Origin: an uncultured Bacilli bacterium
GTDB taxonomy: Bacteria > Bacillota_I > Bacilli_A > RF39 > UBA660
Assembly: GCA_944363635.1 (NCBI GenBank)
Contig: CALVUP010000004.1
Span: 1-64,000 of the forward strand
Reading direction: 5' to 3'
Length of the DNA: 64,000 bases
Notes under the pieces: model-generated
The model's input: only the letters and a program-made list of their open reading frames with translations
Databases searched by the model: none
What the model was told of the DNA's origin: nothing
Program-made: the position numbers and the translations under genes
Shown here: piece after piece, positions 1 to 8,023 of the stretch
Layout: the number at the start of each line of letters is the position of its first letter
Numbering within the stretch: position 1 is the first letter of the stretch

Positions 1-1
1 G

Positions 2-86
2 TGGTGGAGAGAGATGGATTCGAACCATCGAAACCAAAGGTAACAGATTTACAGTCTGTCGCGTTTAGCCACTTCGCTACCTCTCC
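2..86 (-). tRNA. tRNA-Tyr (GTA)
   Basis: Cloverleaf read on the minus strand: acceptor stem GGAGAGG pairs with TCTCTCC, the T-arm has GGTTCGAATCC, and there is a long variable arm as expected for bacterial tRNA-Tyr. The anticodon loop CTGTAAA carries GTA. An encoded CCA follows the discriminator A. It is the last gene of a three-tRNA cluster. Confidence 0.96.
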
Positions 87-93
87 AAAAAAA

Positions 94-169
<76 letters not shown>

Positions 170-175
170 ATAAAA

Positions 176-252
176 TGGTGGGCGATATAGGACTCGAACC
201 TATGACCCCCTGCTTGTAAGGCAGGTGCTCTAACCAACTGAGCTAATCGCCC
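176..252 (-). tRNA. tRNA-Val (TAC)
   Basis: Minus-strand cloverleaf with acceptor GGGCGAT pairing with ATCGCCC, anticodon loop CTTACAA (anticodon TAC), T-arm GGTTCGAGTCC and encoded CCA. First gene of the Val-Thr-Tyr cluster, just downstream of a strong promoter. Confidence 0.97.
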
Positions 253-282
253 AACTATTAAATATAACAGTTGTCGAATATA

Positions 283-311
283 AATATAACATTTACACAC
301 CCATTTGTCAA
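283..311 (-). promoter_or_regulatory. sigma-A promoter of the tRNA Val-Thr-Tyr operon
   Basis: On the minus strand TTGACA (306-311), a 17-base spacer and TATATT (283-288) stand about 30 bases before tRNA-Val. The -35 overlaps the last codons of the upstream cvfD-like gene, so the tRNA operon starts inside the end of that gene. Confidence 0.75.
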
Positions 312-682
312 CCCTCATTTTTGAAATTTTTGTTTTTTTTATCGCGTTCTAATCTTTCAGAAATCCAATGATCTAGATTCTCTTTTAAAGGTGTAAAACC
401 ACTTGTAGTTTCGACTATTTTTGCTTTTTTTCTTCGATTCATTTTATAATCAATATTTTTTATGCTTAATCGTATTTGATAATTATCTTCATCTACATCG
501 ACTACTTTCGCCTTAATCGTCTCTCCGATCTTTACGTAATCATTAATATTTCTTATAAAGCACTCTGAAATTTCAGAAATATGAATTAAGCCACTATAAT
601 AATCATCTAAGCCAACAAAAATGCCATAATTTTCTATTCCAGTAACATGTCCTTTAACAATTTTTCCCTTCTCATATTTCAT
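308..682 (-). CDS. S1 RNA-binding domain protein, CvfD/YugI (GSP13) type
   Basis: A 124-residue cytoplasmic protein with one S1 (OB-fold) domain at about residues 5-77. It begins KGKIVKGHVTGIENYGIFV and has the typical GLIHISEIS segment at about residues 31-39, followed by a basic tail. Small single-S1 proteins of this layout (general stress protein 13, CvfD) bind RNA or ribosomes and act post-transcriptionally. The start is supported by AAGAAGGTG ending 6 bases upstream. It is read away from the divergent NifU-like gene, whose start lies about 100 bases off. The family call is firm; a specific regulatory role is not shown here. Confidence 0.85.
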   Translation of the reverse strand: MKYEKGKIVKGHVTGIENYGIFVGLDDYYSGLIHISEISECFIRNINDYVKIGETIKAKVVDVDEDNYQIRLSIKNIDYKMNRRKKAKIVETTSGFTPLKENLDHWISERLERDKKNKNFKNEG

Positions 683-778
683 ATAAACACCTTCTTTTTG
701 TATTATATCATATTTACTTCTATTTCAAAACTATTTATTTTATTTAAAATATATTATATAATTATATATGGTGATTCT

Positions 779-1006
779 ATGAATGAAATTGAAAATAAAA
801 TTAATGAAGTACTTAATAAATTAAGGCCTTATCTAATTGATGATGGCGGAAATATTGAATTTGTAAAATTTGAAGATGGGATTGTGTATGTCCATTTATC
901 AGGTGCTTGTAGTAATTGCCACATGATTGACTACACATTAAAAGCCGGTATTGAATCCGTTTTGGTCGATGAGATTCCTGAAGTTAAAGAAGTTATAAAT
1001 GTATAA
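779..1006 (+). CDS. NifU C-terminal domain Fe-S scaffold protein (YutI-like)
   Basis: A 75-residue protein made only of the NifU C-terminal domain. The iron-binding CSNC (CxxC) motif sits at about residues 44-47, preceded by LRPYLIDDGGNIEFV, typical of the family. Such proteins carry or transfer Fe-S clusters. A longer upstream reading frame exists, but the ATG at 779 directly follows a GGTGATT ribosome binding site and gives the usual family length. It neighbours a YutH-like gene, as in Bacillus, where yutI and yutH lie in the same region. Confidence 0.9.
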   Translation: MNEIENKINEVLNKLRPYLIDDGGNIEFVKFEDGIVYVHLSGACSNCHMIDYTLKAGIESVLVDEIPEVKEVINV

Positions 1007-1015
1007 TTTCTTTTT

Positions 1016-1906
1016 TTATTTTGTAATCCACTCTATGTTTTTAATTTTTGTTTTTTTATTCATTATATAATATATATTTTTTAAAAATTCTCTATATTCT
1101 TCATTTCTTTTTATAACCGTATCTAATCGACTTTCATCCATTTGCTGATTTATTACTTTTTCATATAAATCAAAATAGAAGCTCGGATAATTTAAGCGAC
1201 AAAAAACGAGCTTTAATTCTAAATCATTGGCCATTGCTTTTTCTAAAAATAAAGCTATATCTTTATAATTATAACAATTATTTATAAATAATGATTTTAA
1301 ATATTCAGCTATATCACGTGATCTATTATCAATAACTATGTTTTGGGGGTTAAAAAAATCTAAGGTGTTTTTATTCACATTTATTCGAATATGAGCGACA
1401 TGATTTTCAACAGTACTTTTATCTATCGCCATAAAATAGGCAATAGCAGTTTCACTCATGCCTATATAATACCCTAAGGATTGATCAATCAAAGGAAACC
1501 GATTCACAATGTGCTGCTGTTGATATTCTATATTATCAATTTTCTTTTCCCACAATACATTCCAGCCTGTTCTTAGCAACACTTCATTATTTCTATTGCT
1601 AAATAATTTTACCGTTGTTAAAACATCTTCTGGTTTTAGATCTCGAATCGGTTTAATTACTTGAATTAAAATGTAATTACGATTTCCATAATTACTAATC
1701 AATTTTTGAAATTTATTAGGAACAATCCAATTATATAAATGCATGTTTTTATTAATTTGATTAATAATATTAAGCTCTTCCTCACTTCGCCTTTGTTGTT
1801 CAAAGTAATAAAGAGTATTATTTATTTTAAAAGTATAATTTCCTTTTTCTCTATCCACATGCTCTGGATATAAATCATAATAATATTGAATTACTTTTTT
1901 AATCAT
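1016..1906 (-). CDS. yutH: YutH-like spore coat-associated protein
   Basis: 296 residues with the kinase-like fold pattern of the CotS/YutH group. There is an N-terminal region with IKPIRDL near residue 84 and a segment HVAHIRIN...FFNPQNIVIDNRSRDIAEYLKS near residues 168-210, which matches the RDLAE-type motif of YutH. Catalytic kinase residues are not evident, as in YutH. In Bacillus, YutH is an endospore coat-associated protein. Its convergent partner is the NifU-like gene and the yut/yun neighbours follow. Recognition rests on the RDIAEY segment and context, so it is moderately sure. Confidence 0.6.
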   Translation of the reverse strand: MIKKVIQYYYDLYPEHVDREKGNYTFKINNTLYYFEQQRRSEEELNIINQINKNMHLYNWIVPNKFQKLISNYGNRNYILIQVIKPIRDLKPEDVLTTVKLFSNRNNEVLLRTGWNVLWEKKIDNIEYQQQHIVNRFPLIDQSLGYYIGMSETAIAYFMAIDKSTVENHVAHIRINVNKNTLDFFNPQNIVIDNRSRDIAEYLKSLFINNCYNYKDIALFLEKAMANDLELKLVFCRLNYPSFYFDLYEKVINQQMDESRLDTVIKRNEEYREFLKNIYYIMNKKTKIKNIEWITK

Positions 1907-1952
1907 AGTCCAGCACCCTATTTAATCTTATGTGTTTTCTTTTTTAAACATG

Positions 1953-1981
1953 AAAAAAAGAGCTTAACTTATGCAGCTCTT
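1953..1981 (-). terminator. Rho-independent terminator after the coiled-coil protein gene
   Basis: On the minus strand AAGAGCT, a 10-base loop and AGCTCTT are followed by a run of T. The stem overlaps the stop codon of the gene ending at 1969. Confidence 0.85.
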
Positions 1982-3243
1982 CTTCCTCTTGAATATCCAC
2001 TATCTTCCATTCCACCACTATATCCTTGTGAAGAATATGAATTTGAATAAGAAGAATTGTTATCCATTTGATTATTCATTGAATTAAATTCTTGATAAAC
2101 AAATTGGTTAATTTCATCAATTTTGCTTCCACCTAGTGATTCTTTAGTGTTTGCTTCGCTATAAATGTTTTGCCAATCTTGCTTGCTACGATTTAAATCA
2201 TTTTTTTCAGCTTCTAGATTTTTAATTTGTGCATACAATTTTGAGATTTGTTCATCTTTTGCATCAATTTGATCATCAAGACCATTGATTTCTTTTCCGG
2301 CTTGCATTTTATCTGCTCTAGCTTGTTGAACATATTCTTCGCATCCCGTTTTATAGGCTCTGATTTTTCCTAAAGATAAGTCTTCTAAATTATAATATCC
2401 CTTTACAAAATCATCAATGTCTGACATGTTGGAACTATTTTCATTCATTTGATGCTCTGCTGATCCATTAACATTCATTGGATTTTCATTGGTATGAACA
2501 GTAAAGCTTCTTATTGGTTGTTCTTCATTTTTTTGAACTCTTGGTTCTGGATTTGTATGAACAGTAAAATCTCTTGCTGGACCATTCTCATATTTATCCG
2601 TTCCAATTTGGGCTTTAAAAGCATTAATTCCATCTAAATATCCAGAACTTTCATGACTTGGAACACCAAAATCCTTGCCTATCTCAGCTGTATGTGTTGT
2701 TCCAAATTCAGGTTGATTTTCTTCATATGTCTCTGAAGGTTCTTCTTTTGTATCTTTATTTTTGATTTCTCCACTTACTTGCATAAATGCTGGAGTCTCT
2801 TTTTGGTCATTTTCTTCTTCCGTTAAATTATTCGTATTTTCAAAAATTTGTAATGCATTGATGATAGTATCTGCATTGGTATCTTCGTTATCACTTGATT
2901 TTACTTCTTTTACCTCTTGTTTAAAAGTTACTTCTTGAAGATTTTCTTGATTAATAATTTCTTGATTTTCCTTTTCTGTTTCAAACATACTCTTGGATAC
3001 ATTAATTGCCTTTTTCCCAGTTGATGCAGTTTTTCCCGTTTCGCCAATCTTGTGGAAAATTGCCTTTTTTTCCTTTAATCTATCCATTAAAGTAGTTCCT
3101 TTTGCTTCTTCTTTTGTTTCTGTTTTTGGTATAGAAGATAAAATCCCATTTAAAGAGGTTCTTGTTGCTTTGATTTTTCTGCTTTCTCCTGCAAACTTAA
3201 CTTTGCCTTCTAAATTTGTAATTGTATATTGATCATTTGGCAT
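1969..3243 (-). CDS. unrecognised disordered, coiled-coil protein with FTVHTN repeats
   Basis: A 424-residue protein not recognised. It has no signal peptide or membrane segment. The first 60 residues are basic and may be folded. Residues about 90-200 are very acidic and low in complexity. Two copies of a FTVHTN motif, preceded by RD or RS and followed by (P/E)NP-like residues, lie at about 226-231 and 247-252. A heptad-rich coiled coil spans about 300-355. The tail is rich in Ser, Tyr, Asn and Gly and ends RGRRAA. The start at 3243 is chosen because GAAGGAAGGTG lies 6-7 bases upstream; a GTG three codons earlier is inside that site. Its place among yut/yun genes and its coat-like tail might suggest a sporulation or scaffold role, but this is conjecture. 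Confidence 0.85.
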   Translation of the reverse strand: MPNDQYTITNLEGKVKFAGESRKIKATRTSLNGILSSIPKTETKEEAKGTTLMDRLKEKKAIFHKIGETGKTASTGKKAINVSKSMFETEKENQEIINQENLQEVTFKQEVKEVKSSDNEDTNADTIINALQIFENTNNLTEEENDQKETPAFMQVSGEIKNKDTKEEPSETYEENQPEFGTTHTAEIGKDFGVPSHESSGYLDGINAFKAQIGTDKYENGPARDFTVHTNPEPRVQKNEEQPIRSFTVHTNENPMNVNGSAEHQMNENSSNMSDIDDFVKGYYNLEDLSLGKIRAYKTGCEEYVQQARADKMQAGKEINGLDDQIDAKDEQISKLYAQIKNLEAEKNDLNRSKQDWQNIYSEANTKESLGGSKIDEINQFVYQEFNSMNNQMDNNSSYSNSYSSQGYSGGMEDSGYSRGRRAA

Positions 3244-3260
3244 CCTGTTCACCTTCCTTC

Positions 3261-3533
3261 TTAATTGTTGTGATTACTAGATAATTCTCTCAACACGTCT
3301 TTAATTCTAGACCATTCTTCATCTGTACCAATGTTAGAAAGTGTAGGCCCATCTGCTCCTCTAGTTACTGTTGAAGCATATAAAGTTACATTTCCATTTT
3401 CATCGGTTTCGTTTTTTGTATATATAACATATTCTTTTTTTGTATCACTAAACTCAAATGAGAACACAATTTCAACTTCTTCTTCTGTTCCGTCATCTAA
3501 AACTAATGTTAACATTTTTTTGCTTGTATCCAT
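3261..3533 (-). CDS. DUF1292 domain protein (YrzB-like)
   Basis: A 90-residue acidic protein matching the DUF1292 layout: an early LDDGTEEEVEIVFSFEF strand pair, then KKEYVIYTKNETDENGNVTLYAS and a C-terminal EEWSRIKDVL helix. Family members are small and widespread in Firmicutes, often near RNase or Holliday-junction genes, and have no assigned biochemical role. The gene lies 17 bases upstream of the coiled-coil protein gene on the same strand, so they are probably cotranscribed. Confidence 0.85.
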   Translation of the reverse strand: MDTSKKMLTLVLDDGTEEEVEIVFSFEFSDTKKEYVIYTKNETDENGNVTLYASTVTRGADGPTLSNIGTDEEWSRIKDVLRELSSNHNN

Positions 3534-3604
3534 ACTAAAAAATCCTCCCTATTTTCATCTATAATATAATTCTATCATATTTCTATGATTTTTCAAGTAT
3601 TTAT

Positions 3605-3889
3605 TCATCTTTTTTTCTGTTTTTTTAAGATGAAGTGTTTGGCATTATAATTGCAATAATCGCTTATATATTTTTCAATATCTTTGGCATTGTTGATTGA
3701 TCGTACTTTTTTATTTTTACTATCATAAAAACCTTTTAATCTTAATTTTTCGTACGAATAATCACCAACTATATAGTCAAAATCATAAAAATAATCTGTA
3801 AATCTTTCTTTAAATTCATCCAAATCAAAAGCATTATTAAAATTCTTTATAATTTCATATTCTCTATCTTCTATAACGATTTTCTTCAT
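3605..3889 (-). CDS. yutD: YutD-like protein (DUF1027)
   Basis: 94 residues resembling Bacillus YutD: an N-terminal IEDREYEIIKNFNNAFDL, then the diagnostic DYIVGDYSYEKLRLKGFYD and a C-terminal ISDYCNYNAKHFILKK. YutD is conserved in Bacilli without a firmly known function. The start at 3889 is preferred because GGGTGAGAAG directly precedes it; an ATG six codons upstream would put that site inside the gene. Its neighbour yunB is also its neighbour in Bacillus. Confidence 0.85.
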   Translation of the reverse strand: MKKIVIEDREYEIIKNFNNAFDLDEFKERFTDYFYDFDYIVGDYSYEKLRLKGFYDSKNKKVRSINNAKDIEKYISDYCNYNAKHFILKKQKKR

Positions 3890-3919
3890 TCTTCTCACCC
3901 TATTCATTATATAATAAAA

Positions 3920-4681
3920 TTACTCGGTTGGTAAAGAAAAAATAGGTGAATTGGTCGTTAAACCATTTTGGTAATATGTTGGGATTTTTCCTTGAATAAG
4001 TTTGGTAGCAATCGGTATTTCTACAGTTACATGCACCTGTTCACTTGTAATGGGCAAAACGACTTGTTCCGTAACATCAATAACAATTTTAATGCTTACG
4101 ACACTATTGTTAATTCCATATTCTTCTATATCTGTTTTAATATTTCCTTTGACTGTCCCTAAGAGTTGTATTTTAATTGGAATTTTAGGGCCAATATTCG
4201 AAAACAAACTATTATGAATTAAACTTCCTGTTGGAACCTCTATAATGATGCCTTCTTTTAATTTATTATATTTACTATATATGCTATCTGGAAGTGACAG
4301 GTTGTCTGTTTTCCCATTTTCTATAGCAATTAATCCTTCTTGTACCAAAGCAACACTACTACTTAATATGGCATTTACCTCTTCATCATTAAAATCAGCA
4401 TATAAAATATCTCCTTCTTCGTTTTTATAAATTTGAATAATGGCATTGGTATCAATATCTTCTAATATTTCATCCCAAATGAGTTCATTAATAATGGTAT
4501 CCAAAAATTTTTCTATTTCAATTTTGGAATAACTTTTTAAAGATTTTGTTATTCTATCACTGGCCCAATAAAGTGCAAAAACTAAAACAACAATGAAAAA
4601 AAATACCAATATATATATCTTGTGTTTCTTAGCCTTGGGACCAGTCTGTTTTCTTGGCTTTAAATACATTCTTTTTTTCAT
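3920..4681 (-). CDS. yunB: sporulation protein YunB
   Basis: 253 residues. There is a basic N-terminus, one membrane segment at about residues 23-41 (IYILVFFFIVVLVFALYW) and an extracytoplasmic body. The body carries the YunB-type features: YADFNDEEVNAILSSS, an EVPTGSLIHNSLFSNIGPKIPI region and a C-terminal IPIATKLIQGKIPTYYQ. In Bacillus YunB is made under sigma-E in the mother cell and is needed for efficient sporulation. No ribosome binding site precedes the start; a CATATATT element ends 5 bases before the ATG, so the message may be leaderless (see findings). Confidence 0.88.
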   Translation of the reverse strand: MKKRMYLKPRKQTGPKAKKHKIYILVFFFIVVLVFALYWASDRITKSLKSYSKIEIEKFLDTIINELIWDEILEDIDTNAIIQIYKNEEGDILYADFNDEEVNAILSSSVALVQEGLIAIENGKTDNLSLPDSIYSKYNKLKEGIIIEVPTGSLIHNSLFSNIGPKIPIKIQLLGTVKGNIKTDIEEYGINNSVVSIKIVIDVTEQVVLPITSEQVHVTVEIPIATKLIQGKIPTYYQNGLTTNSPIFSLPTE

Positions 4682-4686
4682 AATAC

Positions 4687-4715
4687 AATATATGAAAAAG
4701 AAAAAATAGTTATTA
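4687..4715 (-). promoter_or_regulatory. sigma-E-like promoter of yunB
   Basis: Minus strand TAATAAC (4709-4715), a 14-base spacer and CATATATT (4687-4694), resembling the sigma-E pattern KMATATT-N14-CATACAHT with mismatches in both boxes. The -35 part lies within the terminator stem of prsW. The match alone is modest; the known sigma-E control of yunB supports it. Confidence 0.35.
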
Positions 4716-4736
4716 ATCCAGATAATAACTATTTTT
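4701..4736 (-). terminator. terminator after prsW
   Basis: AATAGTTATTA and TAATAACTATT form an 11-base-pair stem with a 7-base loop, followed on the minus strand by a T-run. It lies between prsW and yunB. Confidence 0.85.
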
Positions 4737-4747
4737 CATCAATGTTT

Positions 4748-5494
4748 TTACTCTTTCGTCTCATTCATAAAGGAAATCGTATTTTTAGAGATTTTTGCAA
4801 TACAAATAAAAGCGGCAATATATAAAAATAAAATGAAACCTCCAAACACAACTAAGAACACACTGTTTTTGATTTCAGCATAAAGCAAAAAGTCATAGGC
4901 CCCATGAAGAATGGTTGGGACGAGTAAACTAAGGGTGAGTGCCTTTTTACTTTTCTTTTCTTCTTTATATAACTTAAACAATTTCGCTCTTCCCAAATAA
5001 TATCCCATAAACACCCCATCAAAGGCATGGCCCGGAACAGCAAGTACCGCTCGTAATAGCACTGTTTGCACAGTAGATATTTCTAAAGCATACAAAAGAT
5101 TTTCGATTGTTGCAAATCCCAAAGAAACAAATACACAATATACAATAGCATCATATAAAGAATTAAATTCTCTACTTCTCCAAGAAATCTTTTTTACAAA
5201 TATCCATTTTGAAAATTCTTCTACAAGTGCAATTCCGATAAAGACATAAATAAACAATTCTAGATAGGAATAATTTATAATATCTAAAGTATCTGCCGCA
5301 AAAAAAGGGGCGATCTTTTCCATAAGCACACTAATAACAATAGTTACTATTGTGGCACCAATGCCTGCTAAAAATAAAGAGAAAAGCAACTTGGGCGATT
5401 CTTTTTCATAAAGATCTTTTTTATAAATATAAACTCCTAAAAATATAGTTGGAAGAATTGTTAAGAACAATATACAAATCACATACATCAACAT
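4748..5494 (-). CDS. prsW: PrsW-family intramembrane metalloprotease
   Basis: 248 residues and about seven to eight membrane segments. The PrsW motifs are in order: EEFSKW near residue 90, the glutamate in ATIENLLYA near 126, the histidine in PGHAFDGVFMGYYLG near 154 and LHGAYDF near 191. PrsW proteins cut anti-sigma factors within the membrane (RsiW in Bacillus; an envelope-stress role in Clostridioides). No anti-sigma substrate gene is visible nearby. The gene has its own terminator and is followed at 11 bases by uppP on its upstream side, so the two may share a transcript. Confidence 0.9.
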   Translation of the reverse strand: MLMYVICILFLTILPTIFLGVYIYKKDLYEKESPKLLFSLFLAGIGATIVTIVISVLMEKIAPFFAADTLDIINYSYLELFIYVFIGIALVEEFSKWIFVKKISWRSREFNSLYDAIVYCVFVSLGFATIENLLYALEISTVQTVLLRAVLAVPGHAFDGVFMGYYLGRAKLFKLYKEEKKSKKALTLSLLVPTILHGAYDFLLYAEIKNSVFLVVFGGFILFLYIAAFICIAKISKNTISFMNETKE

Positions 5495-5504
5495 ATAAAT
5501 TTCC

Positions 5505-6317
5505 CTATTTTAATAAAGTGACTACAATAACAACAATTCCAATGAATATTCTGTAATACATAAATATTTTAAAGTTGTTGTTTTTGATGTATTTTAATAA
5601 AAATTCAATACATAAAAGACCTGAGATAAAGGCAACTAAAATTCCAATGATAAAAATACTGGCATTGTTTGCTATCGCAGTAATAACACTTTTATCCATT
5701 ATATTTAATACAACAGCTCCTAATACGACTGGTGCAGATAAATAGAAAGAAAATTTAGCAGCATCTTCCCTATTTAAACCTCTAGCACGTCCTGCTGCAA
5801 TGGTAGTTCCACTTCTAGAAAACCCTGGAATGAGTGCAAATACTTGAGAAACACCTATGATTAAAGCATCTAAGTAATTCATCTTTTTAAAATCTTTATT
5901 TTGTTTCATATATTTATCGAATAGATATATGATAATTCCCATAACAATTAAAGCTAGAGCAATTAAAATAAAATTACTTCGAATCATATTTTCAATAACA
6001 TCTTCAAACAATACACCAGCAATAGCTGCTGGAATGGTGGCTACAATAATAAACCAAAGTAATTTCCCCTCTTTATCTTTTGGCCCTTTCGTAAAACCAT
6101 TTTTAATCATTACAATAAAATCTTTAAAGAAATAAATTCCTATAGCAAGTAATGTTCCAAAATGTAAAGCAATATCAAAAGATAATGCTATATCTGTTCC
6201 CATCGAACTTCCAATACCAAACAAATCTCGGAATATAATTAAATGGGCAGAAGAAGAAATTGGTAAAAATTCTGCAATTCCTTGTATTAAACCTAAAATA
6301 AATATTTGAAAAAACAT
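5505..6317 (-). CDS. uppP: undecaprenyl-diphosphatase (UppP/BacA)
   Basis: 270-residue polytopic protein of the BacA type. The first signature, GIAEFLPISSSAHLI, is at about residues 14-28 with the catalytic Glu and Ser residues. The second, PGFSRSGTT, is at about 164-172. The enzyme removes one phosphate from undecaprenyl diphosphate at the outer membrane face, recycling the lipid carrier for peptidoglycan synthesis. It works with UppS, encoded 5 kb away in this window, which makes that carrier. A GAGGAAATTTC ribosome binding region precedes the start. Confidence 0.95.
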   Translation of the reverse strand: MFFQIFILGLIQGIAEFLPISSSAHLIIFRDLFGIGSSMGTDIALSFDIALHFGTLLAIGIYFFKDFIVMIKNGFTKGPKDKEGKLLWFIIVATIPAAIAGVLFEDVIENMIRSNFILIALALIVMGIIIYLFDKYMKQNKDFKKMNYLDALIIGVSQVFALIPGFSRSGTTIAAGRARGLNREDAAKFSFYLSAPVVLGAVVLNIMDKSVITAIANNASIFIIGILVAFISGLLCIEFLLKYIKNNNFKIFMYYRIFIGIVVIVVTLLK

Positions 6318-6328
6318 GAAATTTCCTC

Positions 6329-7951
6329 CTATCTTTTTTCTAATGTTTCCATAATATTTGGTATGATTTGTTTTTTTCTTGAGATTACATTTTCTAAGAA
6401 ATATTCTTGTTGTAAATCATTTATATTAAAACTTTTCTCTAATTCCATCTTAGAGTTATCATTAAATAATACATAAGATCCATTATTGACTACATCAGTT
6501 ACAAATAAAGCTAGAATATAATAGTTCTCATTTTTACTAATTTCATTTAAAAGATGAACATAATCAAAGGCTACCGTATGAATCTTGGAATAATCCATTG
6601 TATAAATCTGACCAATCCCCACTTTTTTATCATCGACTACGAATCCTTTAAAATCACTGTATAGAACTTCTTCTTTAGTTTTTCCTTCTAAGGAGGCTCC
6701 TTGTTTAATCATTTCAAGACCAAAAGAATTGTGATCAACCTCACATATTTCTTCCAACTTACTTACAGCATATCGATCGAGTGAAGTTGTAGTTGGAGAT
6801 TTAAAAAGTAAAGTATCAGAGAGTATAGCTCCCATCATAATCCCCGCTATATCCTTTGGAATATCTATATGGTTTTCTTCGTATAAACTATAAACAATGG
6901 TACTGGTACTGCCAATAGGCATCGTTTTAATATCGATCGGATAATTGGTTGTAAAGTTTCCTAATTTATGGTGATCAATAACTTCAATAATCTCCGCTTC
7001 TTCTATTCCGTCCACACTTTGTATTTTTTCGTTATGATCAACTAAAATTACTTTCTTTTTTTCTTTATTATAAATATTATTTGTAGTTAATAGACCTAAA
7101 CATTCTTTATTTTTATTGATAACCGGATAACTATCTCTTTTCAATTTAGCATGCTTATCTAAAAAATCATTATAATAGTCTGTATTGTATACATAGAGTT
7201 TTTCCTTATTTTCAGCAATAGTTTTTGCATAATTACAAAGAGAAAGTAATTGAATAACTTCTAAACTATTTAAAGGAGTGCTGATGACATTAATATGATT
7301 TTCTTTAGCTAATTGTAAATGTTCTTCCTTCATCGTTGTATTTGATACTAAAACAATCATTTTAATTTTATTTTTTATTGCATACTCAATGATGCTGTAT
7401 CGATTTCCAACAATTAAAATACTATCTTCTTTAAGCATAATTTCATCTACAAAAGTGGTAGAACGATAAGCAGTTGAAATAACTTCCCCTACAATTTTAG
7501 AATCGTATTTTAATATTTCTTTACCATCAATTGTATCTAAAACATTTTGATAAGATGTATAAATATTATTGTATTTTTCCTCAATTAATTCTTTTAGAAT
7601 CAAATTATTTGTGATCATGCCCTTTATTTTTTTAAACGAATCAACAACTGGCACCGAATTGATATTGTTTTTTTGTAAATATTTATAACAAGAATATATT
7701 GAATCGTGTTCCTCTACATAGCAATTTTCTAGATATTGTACATCCTCGATTTGTAATTTTACATCATTTAAATACTTTGGAGGTTTGACATGAAAATAAT
7801 TTAATACATATTTTGTTTCGTTGTTAATACGTCCTAAAACGCGAGGAGAAGTTTTTTCTCCCAATTTGTTTTTTAAATAAGAAAGTGCAATAGCAGATAC
7901 ACAAGAGTCCGTATCTGGTTTCTTATGGCCAAAAATTAATACTTCTTTCAT
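6329..7951 (-). CDS. ppaC: manganese-dependent inorganic pyrophosphatase, CBS/DRTGG regulated
   Basis: 540-residue family II pyrophosphatase of the long, nucleotide-regulated type. The N-terminal DHH domain opens with GHKKPDTDS (residues 8-16) and is interrupted by an inserted regulatory block. That block has a CBS half at about 65-115, a DRTGG-like section at about 140-240 and a second CBS part at about 245-300. The catalytic domain resumes with the DHH motif in VIDHHKLGNF near 326, followed by the DHHA2 region ending in RKKQ. It hydrolyses pyrophosphate in the cytoplasm. CBS-containing members respond to adenine nucleotides; that is known of the family, not shown here. Confidence 0.95.
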   Translation of the reverse strand: MKEVLIFGHKKPDTDSCVSAIALSYLKNKLGEKTSPRVLGRINNETKYVLNYFHVKPPKYLNDVKLQIEDVQYLENCYVEEHDSIYSCYKYLQKNNINSVPVVDSFKKIKGMITNNLILKELIEEKYNNIYTSYQNVLDTIDGKEILKYDSKIVGEVISTAYRSTTFVDEIMLKEDSILIVGNRYSIIEYAIKNKIKMIVLVSNTTMKEEHLQLAKENHINVISTPLNSLEVIQLLSLCNYAKTIAENKEKLYVYNTDYYNDFLDKHAKLKRDSYPVINKNKECLGLLTTNNIYNKEKKKVILVDHNEKIQSVDGIEEAEIIEVIDHHKLGNFTTNYPIDIKTMPIGSTSTIVYSLYEENHIDIPKDIAGIMMGAILSDTLLFKSPTTTSLDRYAVSKLEEICEVDHNSFGLEMIKQGASLEGKTKEEVLYSDFKGFVVDDKKVGIGQIYTMDYSKIHTVAFDYVHLLNEISKNENYYILALFVTDVVNNGSYVLFNDNSKMELEKSFNINDLQQEYFLENVISRKKQIIPNIMETLEKR

Positions 7952-7993
7952 TCTATCATTCCTATTCTATTTTAGATTATATCATACTATCCT

Positions 7994-8023
7994 TAAAAAA
8001 ACAGAATTATTTTTCAATTCTGT
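7994..8023 (-). terminator. terminator after the deacetylase-like gene
   Basis: ACAGAATT (8001-8008) pairs with AATTCTGT (8016-8023), and the minus strand continues into seven T residues. The stem overlaps the 3' end of the gene. Confidence 0.85.

Noticed and set aside
268-280. TTGTCGAA upstream of the tRNA operon as a Spo0A box
   Set aside because: It lies downstream of the tRNA promoter -10 in a region with no sporulation gene, and a seven-base core match is expected by chance in a window this size.
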